A stretch of 64,000 bases of DNA from Todiramphus chloris collaris (taxonomy: Eukaryota; Chordata; Aves; Coraciiformes; Alcedinidae), in the NCBI GenBank assembly GCA_025345505.1, contig JANVCC010000219.1, positions 743,513 through 807,512 on the forward strand. The letters are read 5' to 3'. The position numbers and the translations under genes are program-made. The number at the start of each line of letters is the position of its first letter. Position 1 is the first letter of the stretch. The notes beneath the pieces are model-generated. The model was not told the origin of the DNA, searched no databases, and was given only the letters and a program-made list of their open reading frames with translations. This document shows positions 1-11,626 of the stretch, piece after piece.

Positions 1-115
1 GGCTGGACCCTGCCACCCTGGGCCCCCTGCTCTGGATGACCCTGCTGGAGCAGGGGGGTGGCACCAGAGCATCTCCAGAGGTCCCTGCCAACCCCCACCA
101 TGCTGGGATTCAGTG
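1..115 (+). mobile_element. CR1 LINE 3' end, type A, cut by window edge
   Basis: The last part of a CR1 non-LTR retrotransposon. Seen: the run GGGGGGTGGCACCAGAGCAT, then CTCCAGAGGTCCCTGCC and a short GGGATTCAG tail. It matches the reverse complement of the first bases of the copies at 8829, 36320 and 50577. Only non-coding 3' sequence is present; the rest lies to the left of the window. Confidence 0.93.
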
Positions 116-2372
116 AAAATGCTTAGTTTGGTGGTGTGTCCTTGTTTAGGTGTGCCCAAGAATGTTGTGTACCCTTCAGGGGTGTGTGAGAAGGTCTTTC
201 TAAGAGCGTGCTTTGGTGCTCGTGCTGACTGGAGCAGTCTCTGCCCTCCCATTGCAAACTGGTGTTTTGTTCCAGGGTGTTTCTGGTGACTGGAAGATGC
301 TGTTGCGGTTGGGAATTTGCTGTAGGTGCACAAGCACGGGCAGCGTTTGCCTGTTTTCCAGGGAGCTGTGCTGTGTTAGGGGTGGAACGCAAAATGAATT
401 GATCGGAGGAATAGATTTGAGGACCATACCTTTGATGTCTAGATTTAGTTGGTTGAGATACTCTCTTGAGCTGCAGGAGGGGGGAAAAAGAACATCTTAT
501 GAGAAAAGTGAAGGACTGCTGCAAAGGTTTCAGCGGACTCTGTGGAGAGCTTCAGCAGGAAAACCTCCACATGCAGCTGCGTTTTGGGTTTTGAAGAGCA
601 GCTGCCTTCTGGTGTGGGAGCCAGGAGGCCACAGGGGTTTTTTTTTTTTTTGGCACAGTTGTCACAGCGTCCCGCGTGGGGTCTGGGCACAGCGTGCTGC
701 TGGAGGGGACCCTGCAGGATCCATCGTCAGCTCAGAGCTGTGCTGTCCCGAGTGCCTCCTGGCTCAGGGTGCGAGGAGGAGCAGAGCCCAGCTTGGAGTT
801 TCTCGTGGGGCAGCAGATGCTCCCTCGGAGAACGTCGTCGTATGATTTTGTGTGACGGCCACACGTTCAGGAAACAGGTTCCTCTCCCTTTGATGGCAAA
901 ACATTCTCTGTGTGTGTGTGCTCGCTGGTTTTGTTGTTTTGGTTTGGGGTTTTTTTCCCTAGCCAGCTTAATGTGCTTTAATGTTTGTCAATCGTTGCAT
1001 TATCTGCAAAAAACCTGTTGTTTTACCCACCTGCAGATTCTTAATGCTCATTCCTTGACCTTTTATCCGGAGTTGTGAAACAGCCTTGCCCAAATTTGTC
1101 ATCATTTTTTCCCTTTCCTGCCAAAGCGATGAGGCAGGAGAGGGGGAACCATTCTGGGTGGAGACACAATTCTCTCCCTGCCACTTTTGCAGCAGAAGAA
1201 TTGAATCCGCAGAGATGGTGGGTTTGTCATCCTCGGGAATGGAGCTGGTTTTAAAGCTGTGCAAGATTTTGTTCAAATGAGCTCCAGTTTCCTGCCTGAT
1301 TTTCCCTTAGTGGTGGAGAGAGGTCCAGCTCTGACGGTTGGGGGTGATGGGGCTGATGAGCAGAGTTGCTAAACTTCCATGAAACTTCCATGGTGGGGCT
1401 GAAGCTGTGGGAAAAGCCATCAAAATAAAAAGCTCACAGCGGGACGTGTTTGAGAAACCATAGAGAGGCCACCTAAATAAATGAAATACAGGAAAAACCT
1501 GTATGTAATGCCATGAAGGCATATTTTGGAGTAGTGTGTTGTAATCTAAGGAAGGGTGCTGCTACATTTATGAATTCTGAGGTACCTGGGCAGTTGTTGT
1601 GTCACCTTCAAGGTGGATTCCTGCAAGGCTCCAGGATCCTGATGCTTTAGCACCCAGATGCTTTTGGTCGGTTGTTGGAGCTGCTGGGAGAGGTAGTGGT
1701 GGGGATGCAGGGGAGCTGAGCATCTCCTGAGCATCTTCTCCTGGGGATGTCATCTCTTGGTGCCCAGTGCTGTCTGCCCCAGTTTAGGAGCTGTCCTCAG
1801 AGGGAGAGAAAGGGGTTAATGGGGCATGCTGGAACAGGGGTACGAATGAGCTGCCACCTTCTTGGCCTCCTTCCCTATGTTCTTGTGCCCATGTCATTGT
1901 GCGGCGTTGTGGACGTGAGCTCCCAGAAGCTGCCTGCAAGCTGCTGAAGCTTTGCTGGAGTTGTGTAGAGGTCTCCAGTGGCCATTGTTCCTGGGGGAAG
2001 ATGCGTGGCCCCTGGGCAGGTCACCAGCAGCTTCCGAGGTTGCTCCGAGCACGACACTGGGGAGAATTTATTGTGCCTTCTGTGCAGAGCTTCAGAAGGC
2101 ACTTTGCGTTTTCACCACCTTTGCAGAGAACCTTTCTATGCGCTGTTCCTCCTTGGACACGCATCATTTCCAACATATTTTGGTAAATGATCTCATTTAA
2201 CACATCTTCTACACCCTGCTTATCACTGTGCTTTCTGAGTGCATTCATTAGGGACCAGTTTGATTTTGGGCGTAATTCCTCTGATGGGTACATTTGCTCT
2301 GTAGCAGCAGAACATCTTTGACTCAGCATTGCACGTAAGGCAAGATTAATGGAGAGCAATTTGCCAAATAGG
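116..2372. other. Single-copy sequence without a recognised gene
   Basis: I see no repeat family or gene. It holds a T14 run at 638-651 and a short TG run at 909-920. The longest open frame (213-845, plus strand) reads straight through the T run as phenylalanines, resembles no family I know and has no supporting start or splice context. Confidence 0.6.
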
Positions 2373-2618
2373 TTTGAGTACCTTCTAGGTTCCTGAAAGA
2401 TTCTTTTCTTTCTCGTTTCAGTGGACCCATATTATCTGGGGCTGAGGTTTAGTTGATTCTGTTGTGCTCCCTGAGCTGCTGGCGTTGGGACCTGGAGTTT
2501 GAGCACCTTGTTGGCTTCCTTAAAGATTCTTTTCTTTCTTGTTTCAATGGACCTGTATGATCTTGGGCTGAGGTTTATTTGGTGCTGCTGTGCTCCCTGT
2601 GCTTCCAGGGATGGGAAC
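2373..2618. repeat. Decayed tandem duplication, unit about 125 bp
   Basis: Two adjacent, head-to-tail copies: 2373-2497 and 2498-2618. Both begin TTTGAG(T/C)ACCTT, share AAAGATTCTTTTCTTTCT about 25 bases in, then GGGCTGAGGTTTA and TGTGCTCCCTG at matching positions. By eye they agree at about four bases in five, with small indels, so the duplication is old. The minus-strand frame across it repeats the peptide block QGAQQ-Q-NLSPR, which is a consequence of the duplication and not evidence of a protein. Confidence 0.8.
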
Positions 2619-4549
2619 AACTCGACGCTGAATCTGGAGATGTGATTATTTTATATTTGTTTTATTTTGGGAGTAGGGGGAGAGGACGCGTGCATTGAAA
2701 AAGCCACGAAAGCTCTGCCTGTTAATTAGTCCAGCATTAGTGTGGTAATGAGCACCTTGCAGGATTACAAACCCATCTGCAGATAACGCCTGAACTCCGC
2801 TCCTTGTCAGCATTAAGTGGTCCCGATAACATCAAAGGAGCGGCGCTGGCCAGGGTGCCTGTCGATTCCACGCCATCAGCGCTCCACCTTTCACCTCATG
2901 GTGAAGATGAGTTGGACCCGGCTTTGCACGGTCGTGTTTTCCATGGGGTATGTTTCCCATGGGGTATTTCACAGGGAGAAATCCAGTAAATCCTTGGCAG
3001 TTGGTGAGACCCTTCAAGGTTGGCCCTGGCAGCAGTGCTTGGGTGGAGGTTTTGCAGGGCTGCAGCCTTTATGAAGGTGCTGATATACCTGGTTCTTGAT
3101 GCCACTTCTAAGGTGCCTTTCCATAATTTTGAAGGGTTGTTTGCACCCCCTGGTGCCATCCCTACTCCGGGAGATGGTCACCGGCTCCGTGAGGAAGTGG
3201 GTGACCTGATCCAGTTCTTTGCCACAGCGTGAGCCAGGTCCATGGGGCTGAAAGGTCCAGTGAGGTGTTTTGGCACCTCTGTGGTTGCAGAGACCTGCTC
3301 CTTGGTCAGGACGTGCGTGAGGGGCTTTGCCTGTTGGGTTGGTAGATCCCTGCTGCAGGAACTCATGCCCAGCATCAGCTTGGGCTGGGTACTTGAATTC
3401 ACCCAGATGCCTTCAAAAATGCTGATGTTGGATGCTCCAGCATATTCCAAGCTGGGAGCAGCTGAGCTTTTACTTTCTCTTGGAGAAAGCAAATTATCTG
3501 AGCCTTTCCATGATGTTTGCCTGGTTCTTTAAGTTGCAGCTGTACATAAAGACTCCAAACTGGGGGATATTTTGCTTAAGTGCAGTTTGTGCGAGGTAGC
3601 TCTCATTGGCTAATTCATTCTCAGTCGTTATTGCCAACGCAAGTACAAGCTTATTTTGAAGCAGTGTTTTGCATCTGTCCTGGAATCGACTCAGCAAACC
3701 AGTGCTGATGTCTTTGTGACAGTTCGGTGAGGAGAGGGCAAGTGGAAAAGTTGGAGGGATGTTCTGAAGATAATTGTGTTCGTGCTTTGTTTTCTGTGTT
3801 TTTGTTGTTTCTTTTTTTATTGTCAATGATCCAAGACACTAAACCGAGGAAGAAGGGTGAGCTGGGTGTTGCTGGCTACAACCAGTGGCATGAGTGGATG
3901 TAGTGCTGGAGATAACTAAACATACTTTGGTTCCTCTGGGGTGTGTTTTCAGAGTATCTTGATTTTCTCTGTGTTTGTACACAGTTCAGAGGGTAATACC
4001 ATTAATTAAACCAACAAGAAAGACTAATAAAAAAAGTGTAACCCTCTATAGTAGGTGAGGTTTATCCGCGATTAGCAGCACTGCTCTGATCTGATTGTAA
4101 ATCTGGGTATGTGTCATTAGGAGAGCAGTAGGAAGTGGGTAATTAACATCGCCAAAGTTTTCATCGTTTGTTCAGTTGAAAGAGTAAAAAACAGTAAGGA
4201 AAATAAACCAGTGCAGAACCTTGACTGACTATAGGATCAAAGCACAAAGATTTTTCCTTTATTCCAGTCTATGAGTGAACAAGGGTGGGGAGAAGAGACA
4301 CTGGGTACCACAGATGCTACAGCTGAGACTTGGACTGAATCAAGATGCTGTCAGCTGGTGGTAACTCATCCCCTTGTCCTATGGCTTTTGCAGGCACCAG
4401 GGCCCTTTTCTACAACAAAAAAAAAATACATATTTTAGCTCCACACTTCTGCACAGCTCCTGTTGACATCAGGGGAATCACAGGAGCCTGTCCAGAGCAG
4501 AACAGAGCCTGGGGATCCTAGTACAAGTGTTGTGCAAAACTCTGTATTT
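2619..4549. other. Single-copy sequence, AT-rich toward the right
   Basis: No gene or repeat family recognised. A 17-bp near-repeat (CCATGGGGTAT) occurs twice at about 2940-2970. From about 3780 to 4240 the sequence is AT-rich with ATTAATTAAA-type words, the kind of composition seen in non-coding conserved elements, but conservation cannot be judged from one sequence. Confidence 0.5.
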
Positions 4550-4790
4550 TCATAGAATACCGGGTTGGAAGGGACCTCAAGGATCATCTAGTCCAACCTT
4601 TAAAGGTAAACTACATATATATCTATAGTGTGTATATATATAGTTTTATATATATATATATAGTTTTATATATATAGTTTAAATGAGCTGTCCCAGCACT
4701 CTATCAACCTGAGTCTTAAAACTGTCCAGTGTAGGGGAACCCACCACTTACCTCAGATTATTCCAAGGTCTCATTGTTCTTGTGGTGTCT
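4550..4790 (-). mobile_element. Old CR1 LINE 3' end, interrupted by a TA tract
   Basis: Starts at its 3' end with CATAGAATACCGGGTTGG and GGGACCTCAAGGATCATC, a hallmark CR1 tail read in reverse. The body resumes at about 4684 (AAATGAGCTGTCCCAGCAC, then GTCCAGTGTAGGGGAACCCA). It differs from types A-D and is clearly more diverged, so it is an older subfamily. About 78 bases of TA-rich sequence separate the two parts. Confidence 0.88.
4606..4683. repeat. TA-rich palindromic tract inside CR1
   Basis: Runs of TA dinucleotides bounded by TAAACTA on the left (4607-4613) and its reverse complement TAGTTTA on the right (4675-4681). Three copies of TATATAGTTT show internal tandem growth. It could extrude as a hairpin or cruciform. 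Confidence 0.85.
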
Positions 4791-6839
4791 TTTTATCAGT
4801 GCGCTCACAGGTGAGCTGGGTAACTATTGCCCTGGGCAATATATAGCCAATTCTTTCTGAATTTTAGCCAGAGCTTTGCCAGATAAAGCAGCAGACGGCA
4901 CGTGTGCTCTGCAGGCATCTCCGTTTCCCACAGGCAGTAGGAGGGGCGAGTTGGTTGGGGTGTTATTAAAAGCGTTATCACGCCGAGGTGCTGCTTGGGT
5001 GCTGAACTCCCCAGACACAGCATCTTTTTGTGACAAGAGCCAACAAAGAACCCGCGTGAGGAGCCGTTGCCGCCGCGTTATCGCGCCGGGCTGGGAGCAG
5101 CGCGCGGCAGTTTCCTTCCTGCCTGTTTATTCAGGCAAGCACCAACTTGCTTTGGTAGCTATTTCACCTCTTATAAATGATGGCTGGCAGGAAAGATTAG
5201 CTACTTTCTGATGGACTCATGAATAGTTGAATTTTTTTATATATATATATATAAAAAATTTTTTTTTTGGGGGGGGTGTTATTTACTTTTATGGTGGAGA
5301 ATGACAGCACAACCAGGAGATTATGTTCTGGGGGGTGGGATGGAAGGGGACTGTGGATGGTACCCATGCTGGAATTCTGTCTTTGCTGCTCTTCAGCATT
5401 TCCTTGAAGCTTATTTGCACGAGATTGAACTACTAAGCAAGTGCTGCCTGTGTCTTAAGCTGTGGCACAGCTCCACGGTGCCTTCCGTCGTCAGCCTGCT
5501 ATGGAAACCAAGGCGGATAACTGGAGCTCCCGTCACACGGACGAAAAGCAGCAAGGTGCTTATCAGAGCCTCGTTGATAAACGAGGGCACAAAAGCCCTG
5601 GCGTGGACCCACGTCTCCTACTTATTTGGCAATTAAAAGCTCTTGAGGCTTTGGTTTGTTGTGAAAGTTAATTGCGAAGCACTTGAACCTTGGCAGGGCT
5701 CCCGCGCCAAGACTCATCCCGCCCGAGCTGAGCCCTCCGACAGGTACGAGTCTTGTCCGGGCTGGTTCCCAGGGCTCCCAGTGCAGTCACAGGGCAGGGG
5801 CTGATACCTCCAAAGAGCATTTCTTCCCAGATATTTTAGACATCCCAGGAGGAGACGAATGGTCCTCGGGAGATACTGGTCTCTCCCCACCGAGGTGAGC
5901 CAAGGCAGCAGGCGAGATGATCCCACCCATAACATGAATCCATCCCACTGGCTGCAGTGCTGCTGAGCCACCACTTCAGCACCATTAATGAAGGGTTGTG
6001 CTTAGTAAAGGCTGTCGTGCTTGCGTCAAATTAACATCTGGAGGTGCCTGCAAGCAGAGTTGGTTCCTCAAGGGTGTTACCAGCACTGCTCATTGCTCAA
6101 CGTGTCTCCGTGACCCACTCGGGGAGGCAGCTCTTCTGTCAAGTCTTGGCATCTCAGAGCATCCACAGATCTCCTCGGGTCTCTTTGGATTGTAACTCAT
6201 ACCCAGGACCCCAGAGCTTTTGGATTGATCCTCTAGGTGCTTCAGATGAAAGTGGGAAGGAGGTGCCGCTGCTGTAAGGTGGATGAACCCGAAAGGCCCT
6301 GCCTCTTCTCTTCTTGCTTCGCCTTGCCCCTTTCATTAGCATTTAAATAGGCTCACCCTGGGAGCTTTCCTCACTGCTGGTGCTCTGAGAGATGGGAAAT
6401 TCTCCCCAGCCAGGCTGCTCAGCACAAACCTGAAAGAAGAAAAGCCGAGCCACGCCACATGATTGCGCAGCGACAAGGTTTGGTTGTGGGGTTTCTTTTT
6501 GTTTGCCTCTTTTTTTTTTTTCTTTTAAATGAATTCTGATAGCTGCTTCCTGATCACTGCTTGTTGCAAAACCCTGTGCACCAAGCAGCTGAGGGCTCTG
6601 GTGAACAACAGGATGCGTGGTCAGGTAGCAGAGGTCGCTGTGCCGGACGTCTGCCGCGGAGACTTGGTGTTGTGGGGCTGGTTTGGACAGGTCGGTCCAA
6701 GGCTGATGGGGCTGTAAACGTTGCTTTGCTTTGGTTTTCAGTTTCCATCACAACCCCCTGATGGTTTTATTATCTCCAGGGGTTGTGTGAGCAGGATGGT
6801 GCAGTGGGAAAGCATCACTGCACACAAAGGATCTACTGT
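4791..6839. other. Single-copy sequence with a CpG-dense spot
   Basis: No gene recognised. It contains a CpG-dense spot (5053-5106), a TA/A/T/G tract at about 5232-5277 and a T run near 6509-6521. Open frames here are short and unlike any family I know. Confidence 0.55.
5053..5106. other. CpG-dense spot, possible regulatory element
   Basis: About 12 CpG dinucleotides in 54 bases, including CGCCGCG, TCGCGCC and GCGCGCGG, in surroundings that are otherwise CpG-poor. Dense CpG usually persists only where DNA is unmethylated in the germ line. It is much too short for a classical CpG island, so a regulatory role is only a guess. Confidence 0.3.
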
Positions 6840-7363
6840 ACTCTGCCCCGGTGAGATGAGACCATACCTGGAATACTGTGTCCAGTTTGGGGCTCTCCAG
6901 TTTGAGAGACAGGGATCTACTGGAGAGAGTCCAATGGAGGCTACGAGAGTGATTAAGGGACATGAACATCCCTTCCCTAAAGAAAGTCTGAGACAACTGG
7001 GGCTGTTTAGTCTTGAGAAGACTGAGAGGGGACCTTATTCATGTCCATAAATATCTGAGGGGTGGGTGTCAGGTGGAAGGGGACAGTTTCTTCAGTGGTG
7101 CCCAGTAATAGGTCAAGGAATAACTGGTATAAGCTAGAACATGGACATTCCCACCTCAACACCAGGAGAAACTTCTTCACTGTGAAGGTGCCAGAGCCTG
7201 GCCCAGGCTGCCCAGAGAGGCTGTGGAGTCTCCTGCTCTGGAGCCTTTCGAGCCTCCCCTGGCTCTGTTCCTGTGTGGGCTGCCCTGGGTGCCCCTGCTC
7301 TGGCAGGGGGGTTGGACTCAATGATCTCCAGAGGTCCCTTCCAGCCCCACCAATCTAAGATTC
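6840..7363 (+). mobile_element. CR1 LINE 3' fragment, type B
   Basis: Reads from the end of ORF2 into the 3' UTR. The conceptual translation gives MRPYLEYCVQFGALQFERQ, then IKGHEHPFPKESLRQLGLFS, matching the CR1 ORF2 C-terminus (typically RPHLEYCVQFWAPQF and [20 protein letters not shown]). It continues through GCCCAGAGAGGCTGTGGAG to TTGGACTCAATGATCTCC and ends in CAATCTAAGATTC. Frameshifts and substitutions make it non-functional. Confidence 0.95.
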
Positions 7364-8175
7364 TTGCCTGAGAGTCATAAGAGAGGGCACAACTCCCCCA
7401 GGAGTCTCCAGGGTGGCAAACAGAGTGTTCCCCATTCTGAGTCTCCATCCCCCATTGCCCCGTTGCTGGTGTTTTCTCCCTGAGCTTTCATGAAACAAAT
7501 GCCAACGTGACTGACCTGACAGCGCAAACGAAAGGAGAACGAGATGCGCTGTATGAAATGAATTGCCAGCCAGTTTTCTCTGGTTTTTTCTTTATTGGTC
7601 TTGTGGCATTTCTGTCGAGCACGCCGTTCCCTTCCATAATGCTGACCTCACTGGAGTGTGATTGCACCCGGTGGGCACAGGAGAGGATGCTGTGTTTATG
7701 TCTCGTTGGGTTTCATTCCCCAGTTTGTGTCCCAGTCCCCTGGGGAATACCACAACCCCAGTGTTACCAACTCCAATGGCACATTGGATTTATCAACTCC
7801 ATTAATGATCCGGTTGAAGGGAGAAACAACACATTAATTACATTCACAACTGATGATTAACTCGGTGTTGGGAGCACCAGGCAGGACAGAGATGTAGCAC
7901 AGAGAAACCAGAGTGAGAACTGGAGGCAGGGGATGGCAAACTAGCATGTGAACTCTACCTGGCTCGTGGCAGCAGACAGAAATGTGAAGGATGGGGATTT
8001 GGGGAGAAAATGATGCTTAGAGCAGTGAGGGTTGAGGGGCTGTCTGCAGCCTTCACAGAGCGTGGGCAAAATCAGTGCTGCTGTTGGTTTTGTGTGCTTA
8101 AACTGGTGGGTACTGGTGCAGTGGGAAAGGGGAAGTGCTGAGTTTATGCTCAGCGGGACAAATTAATATTAGATA
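7364..8175. other. Single-copy sequence, nothing recognised
   Basis: No repeat family or gene recognised. An open frame of 117 codons (7507-7860, plus strand) has no resemblance to a family I know and includes AT-rich, non-coding-looking sequence near its end. Confidence 0.5.
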
Positions 8176-8381
8176 AACCAACCAACAATGACCCAAAACA
8201 AAAATACCAACCCAAAACCAACCAACCAGCCAACGGAAAACAAAAACAAACGAACAAAAAAACTCAGCCAACCAAACAAAAACACAAAAAAAAAAAACCC
8301 CAACCAAACAAAAATACAAAAAAAACACCCAAAAAAACCCACACAAAACCAAATAAAACCCCAAAACAACCCAAAAAACCC
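8176..8381 (+). repeat. A/C-only low-complexity tract
   Basis: About 205 bases made almost entirely of A and C on the plus strand (AACCAACCAAC, AAACAAAAACAAACG, A12 and so on), with only a handful of T or G. There is no fixed period. Frames on both strands run open through it because the composition lacks stop codons, so they are not genes. Confidence 0.9.
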
Positions 8382-8828
8382 TGCAGCTTGACAAATGTCG
8401 AGTGTCTTGGTGCTGCTCCCTTGATGCTATTAACGTAAACTCCCACTGACCCGAGTGCCCGGGGATGAAAACAAACCTTTACCCTCGGGAAATCCTTCTC
8501 CTGAGCGTGATTCCCCCGCTGGCTTTGGGCTCTGTCGTGTTTTGTGTTCCTTTTCTGTGGGTTTTAGTGATGAAAACAAACAGCTTGGCTTCACCTTGGG
8601 TTGTACTTCACTTCCTTCCCAGCCGCCTTCTCTTGTTCCCCAGCGCTCACACGCTTAGGACCTGAGCTGTGAGTAGGCAAGACGGTGTCATTTTTTTAGT
8701 TTGGGTTTGTAATGCTTGGATTTTAGCGTGGTGCAAAATCTCTTGAGGCAAGGCTGGCTGGTTTCCCTGGGATGGTTTATACATGAGCGTTCCTATGGGA
8801 GATACTCAGTGCTCAGCCAGTTCTCATG
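8382..8828. other. Single-copy spacer, nothing recognised
   Basis: Short stretch between the A/C tract and a CR1. GATGAAAACAAAC occurs twice (about 8464 and 8570), which may be chance. No gene or repeat family is recognised. Confidence 0.5.
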
Positions 8829-9727
8829 CACAGAATCCCAGACTGGTGGGGGTTGGCAGGGACCTCTGGAGATGCTCTGGTGCCACCCCCCTGCTCCAGC
8901 AGGGTCACCCAGAGCAGGGGGCCCAGCAGCGCAGGGTCCAGCTGGGTTGGGAATCTCTCCAGACATGGAGACTCCACAGCCTCTCTGGGCAGCCTGGCAC
9001 AGCCTCCCACACCCTCACACCAAAGATCTTGCTCCTCCTGCTCAGCTGGAACCTCCTGGCTTCCAGTTGGTGCCCCTTGCTGCCCCTTGTCCTGTCCCTG
9101 GGCACCACTGAGCAGAGTCTGGCCCCAGGCTCTTGCCCCCCAGGGCCCTTTAGCTCTTGCTCAGCATTGCTCAGCTCCCCTCTCAGGCTGCTCTTCTCCA
9201 GCTGCACAGCCCCAGGGCTCTCAGCCTGCCCTGGCACTGAGATGCTCCAGACCCTCAGCATCTTTGGAGCCTCTGCTGGACTCTCTCCAGTGGTTCCCTG
9301 TCCCTCTTGAACTGTCGAGCCCAGAACTGGACCCAATACTCCAGATGTGGCCTCACCAGGGCAGAGGGGGAGGAGAACCTCCCTTGACCTTCTGGCCACA
9401 CTCTTCTGAGTGCACCCCAGAGACCACTGGCCACCTTGCCAACAAGGGCAGATTGCTGGTTTATGATGAACCTGTCCAGCAGCACTCCCAGGTCCTTCTC
9501 TGCAGAGCTGCTTCCCAGCAGGTCAGCCCTCCCCTGTACTGGTGCAGGGGGTGATTCCTCCCCAGGGGCAGGACCCTGCACTTGCCCTTGGTGAACTTGA
9601 TGAGGTTCCTCTCCACCCAACTCTCCAGCCTGTCCAGGTCTCACTGGATGGCAGCACAGCTCTGGTGTGTCAGACACTCCTCCCAGTTTTGTACCATCAG
9701 CAAACTGGCTGAGGGTCCCCTCCATCC
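8829..9727 (-). mobile_element. CR1 LINE 3' fragment with reverse transcriptase C-terminus, type A
   Basis: About 900 bases of CR1 in reverse. From its 3' end it has the type A tail (CACAGAATCCCAGACTGG), then the 3' UTR, then ORF2. The minus-strand frame 9255-9725 translates to LSQFADGTKLGG, then CPQ-type spacer sequence, SSAEKDLGVLLD and ALVRPHLEYWVQFWARQFKR, all CR1 ORF2 landmarks in order. The reverse transcriptase motif normally reads FADDTKL; here the second aspartate codon is glycine (about 9682-9712). The copy is 5'-truncated just upstream of that motif and cannot encode an active enzyme. Confidence 0.96.
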
Positions 9728-11012
9728 CTAGGTTCCTTCCCTAGCTCCATGGGCTTTGGTGTGTACAGCGACATGCTCCCAGCTAAATCCATGTCCTGGA
9801 GTCTATGGGCCTCTGCTGGTGCACAACCACCTCCCCTCCTCCACTTCTGGGTTGTGTTCCTGACCTTCTTAATTGTCTCCAGCTGAAACTCTCCCTTTAA
9901 AAGTGAGCTCAGATGGAAAATATTTGGGGGCAAAATGTTAACACATTTTTTTTGAGGGAAAGCCTCTCTTTTTTTGAAGGTGGGGTAAGCTGGAGGGGGT
10001 GTTTTCATTGGAGAAACCAGAGGTGCTTTATTTTAGTCAAGGTCCCTGTTGGTTCTCTCTAAGGAGAACGATGCTGCAAACCCATCCGTGATTTACTGAG
10101 TATTGAGCACTGCAAGGGGAAGTTGAACCAAAAAGCCTCCTCTTCTTCATCTAACTTAGTCCACCTTACCAGAGGGAAGAGTTCGAGGACCTGTTTGCAA
10201 GGAATGACGTTAATTATTTGGGGGTGGGCTAAATAAAATGGATTTTTGGACACTAAGTGAATTAGTTTGTCTTTGTCATAACCTCCAGTCCAAATGAACA
10301 CTGCTCAAGTTATTAAAAGGCTGTTTTAAAATGAAGAAGAATGTTGCTAGCTCACTCTCCTCCTTCTTGGTCGGAAGAAGGATGTTATTTTAGAGATCAA
10401 TTACCATTGTTCAGGTCCCATCATGCTGTCTCAAAGACACCAGTGGTTTGGATTCCTTCTGTTTCTGTTTAAAATGTTTTGCAATCAATAATTATCTTTT
10501 TTTTTTCTTTTTTTTTTTTTTAACTATTTTTTGTGCTGTTATCTTTCTGTGCTATACCCAGGGGTACAATTAAGGAGCGTGTGCTGCCGTTCTGCATCTG
10601 AGCAGAGGCAAAGCTGCAGCAAGAGTTAAAGCCCTCAGAAAGTAAATAGCACTAAGGATGTAGCAGGAGTCCTGGGAAAAACCCAAGCCAGCAGCAGCTA
10701 GGGGATTTATCCACCTCTTGATGTTTGAAGAGTGCAGAGAGAGGGATTGAGGGCTTGTAGGATCTCGCAGAACATGGGTGGGAAAGAAGCAGGTTCAGTT
10801 TGGGATCAGAGAAGAAGCATCTGTTGGTGCAGTTGCCCACAGAGGTGGCAGGGTTAGGGTCACCCCTTCCTGGCAGAAAACCTCAAAAAAATCAAGTTTT
10901 GCTTGTTCTGAGGGTCCTGTGAGTTGTAGACTAAGCTTTTCCTTGTTCTGCATCAGGACAGGAAGAAACGGTATGGTTAAATTCTCCGTTAATGGATCCC
11001 TGCAAAGATCTT
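9728..11012. other. Single-copy sequence with a T-rich run
   Basis: No gene recognised. A T-rich run (T with one C) lies at about 10497-10521. The sequence abuts CR1 copies on both sides. Confidence 0.5.
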
Positions 11013-11626
11013 GGCCAAGAAGGCCACCAGCATCCTGGCTTGGATCAGCCATAGTGGGGCCAGCAGGACCAGGGCAGGGATCATTCCCTTGGACTGGCCA
11101 CTGGGGAGGCTGCACTTTGAATCCTGGGTTTGGTTTTGGGCCCCTCACTCCCAGCAGGACAGTGAGGGGCTGGAGTGTGGCCAGAGAAGGGCAACGGAGC
11201 TGGGGAAGGGGCTGGAGCACAAGGGTGCTGAGGAGCGGCTGAGGGACCTGGGCTGGTTCAGCCTGGAGCAAAGGAGGCTGAGGGGAGACCTTCTGGCTCT
11301 GACAGCTCCTGACAGGAGGCTGGAGCCAGGGGGGTCGGGCTCTGCTCCCAAGGGACAAGAGACAGGACAAGAGGAACTGGCCTCAAGTTGCCCCAGGGGA
11401 GGTTTAGGTTGGAGCTGAGGAACAATTTCTTGCCCTTGAGGGTTGTCCAGGGCTGTGCCAGGCTGCCCAGGGCAGGGGTGGAGTTGTCATGATCCATGAA
11501 TGGGTTTATAAGCTGTGGAGCTGTGGTGCTGAGGGCCATGGGTCAGTGGTGGGTTTGGCAGTGTGAGGTTAATCGTTGGACTTGATGATCTTAAAGGTCT
11601 TTTCCTACTAAAATGATTCTCTGAGA
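11013..11626 (+). mobile_element. CR1 LINE 3' fragment, type D
   Basis: Starts in ORF2 at GGCCAAGAAGGCCACCAGCA, passes GACAGTGAGGGGCTGGAG and GCGGCTGAGGGACCTGGGCT, then GACAAGAGACAGGACAAGAG, and ends with TTGGACTTGATGATCTTAAA and AATGATTCTCTGA. These are landmarks of an older CR1 subfamily. It is 5'-truncated, and the coding part is interrupted in every frame. Confidence 0.94.

Noticed and set aside
213-845. Open frame of 210 codons, plus strand
   Set aside because: Reads through a T14 run, resembles no family I know and overlaps equally long frames on other strands and phases. Chance frame.
8188-8391. Basic Lys/Asn/Gln/Pro-rich peptide, and the hydrophobic Phe/Val/Leu-rich peptide opposite it
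   Set aside because: Both are products of an A/C-only tract that cannot encode common stop codons; not a membrane protein or toxin.
8826-9554. Long open frame of 242 codons, plus strand
   Set aside because: It is the antisense of a CR1 copy. The sense strand matches CR1 ORF2 and its 3' UTR.
10850-10860. Telomere-like word GGGTTAGGGT
   Set aside because: A single occurrence; no array, so not an interstitial telomeric repeat.
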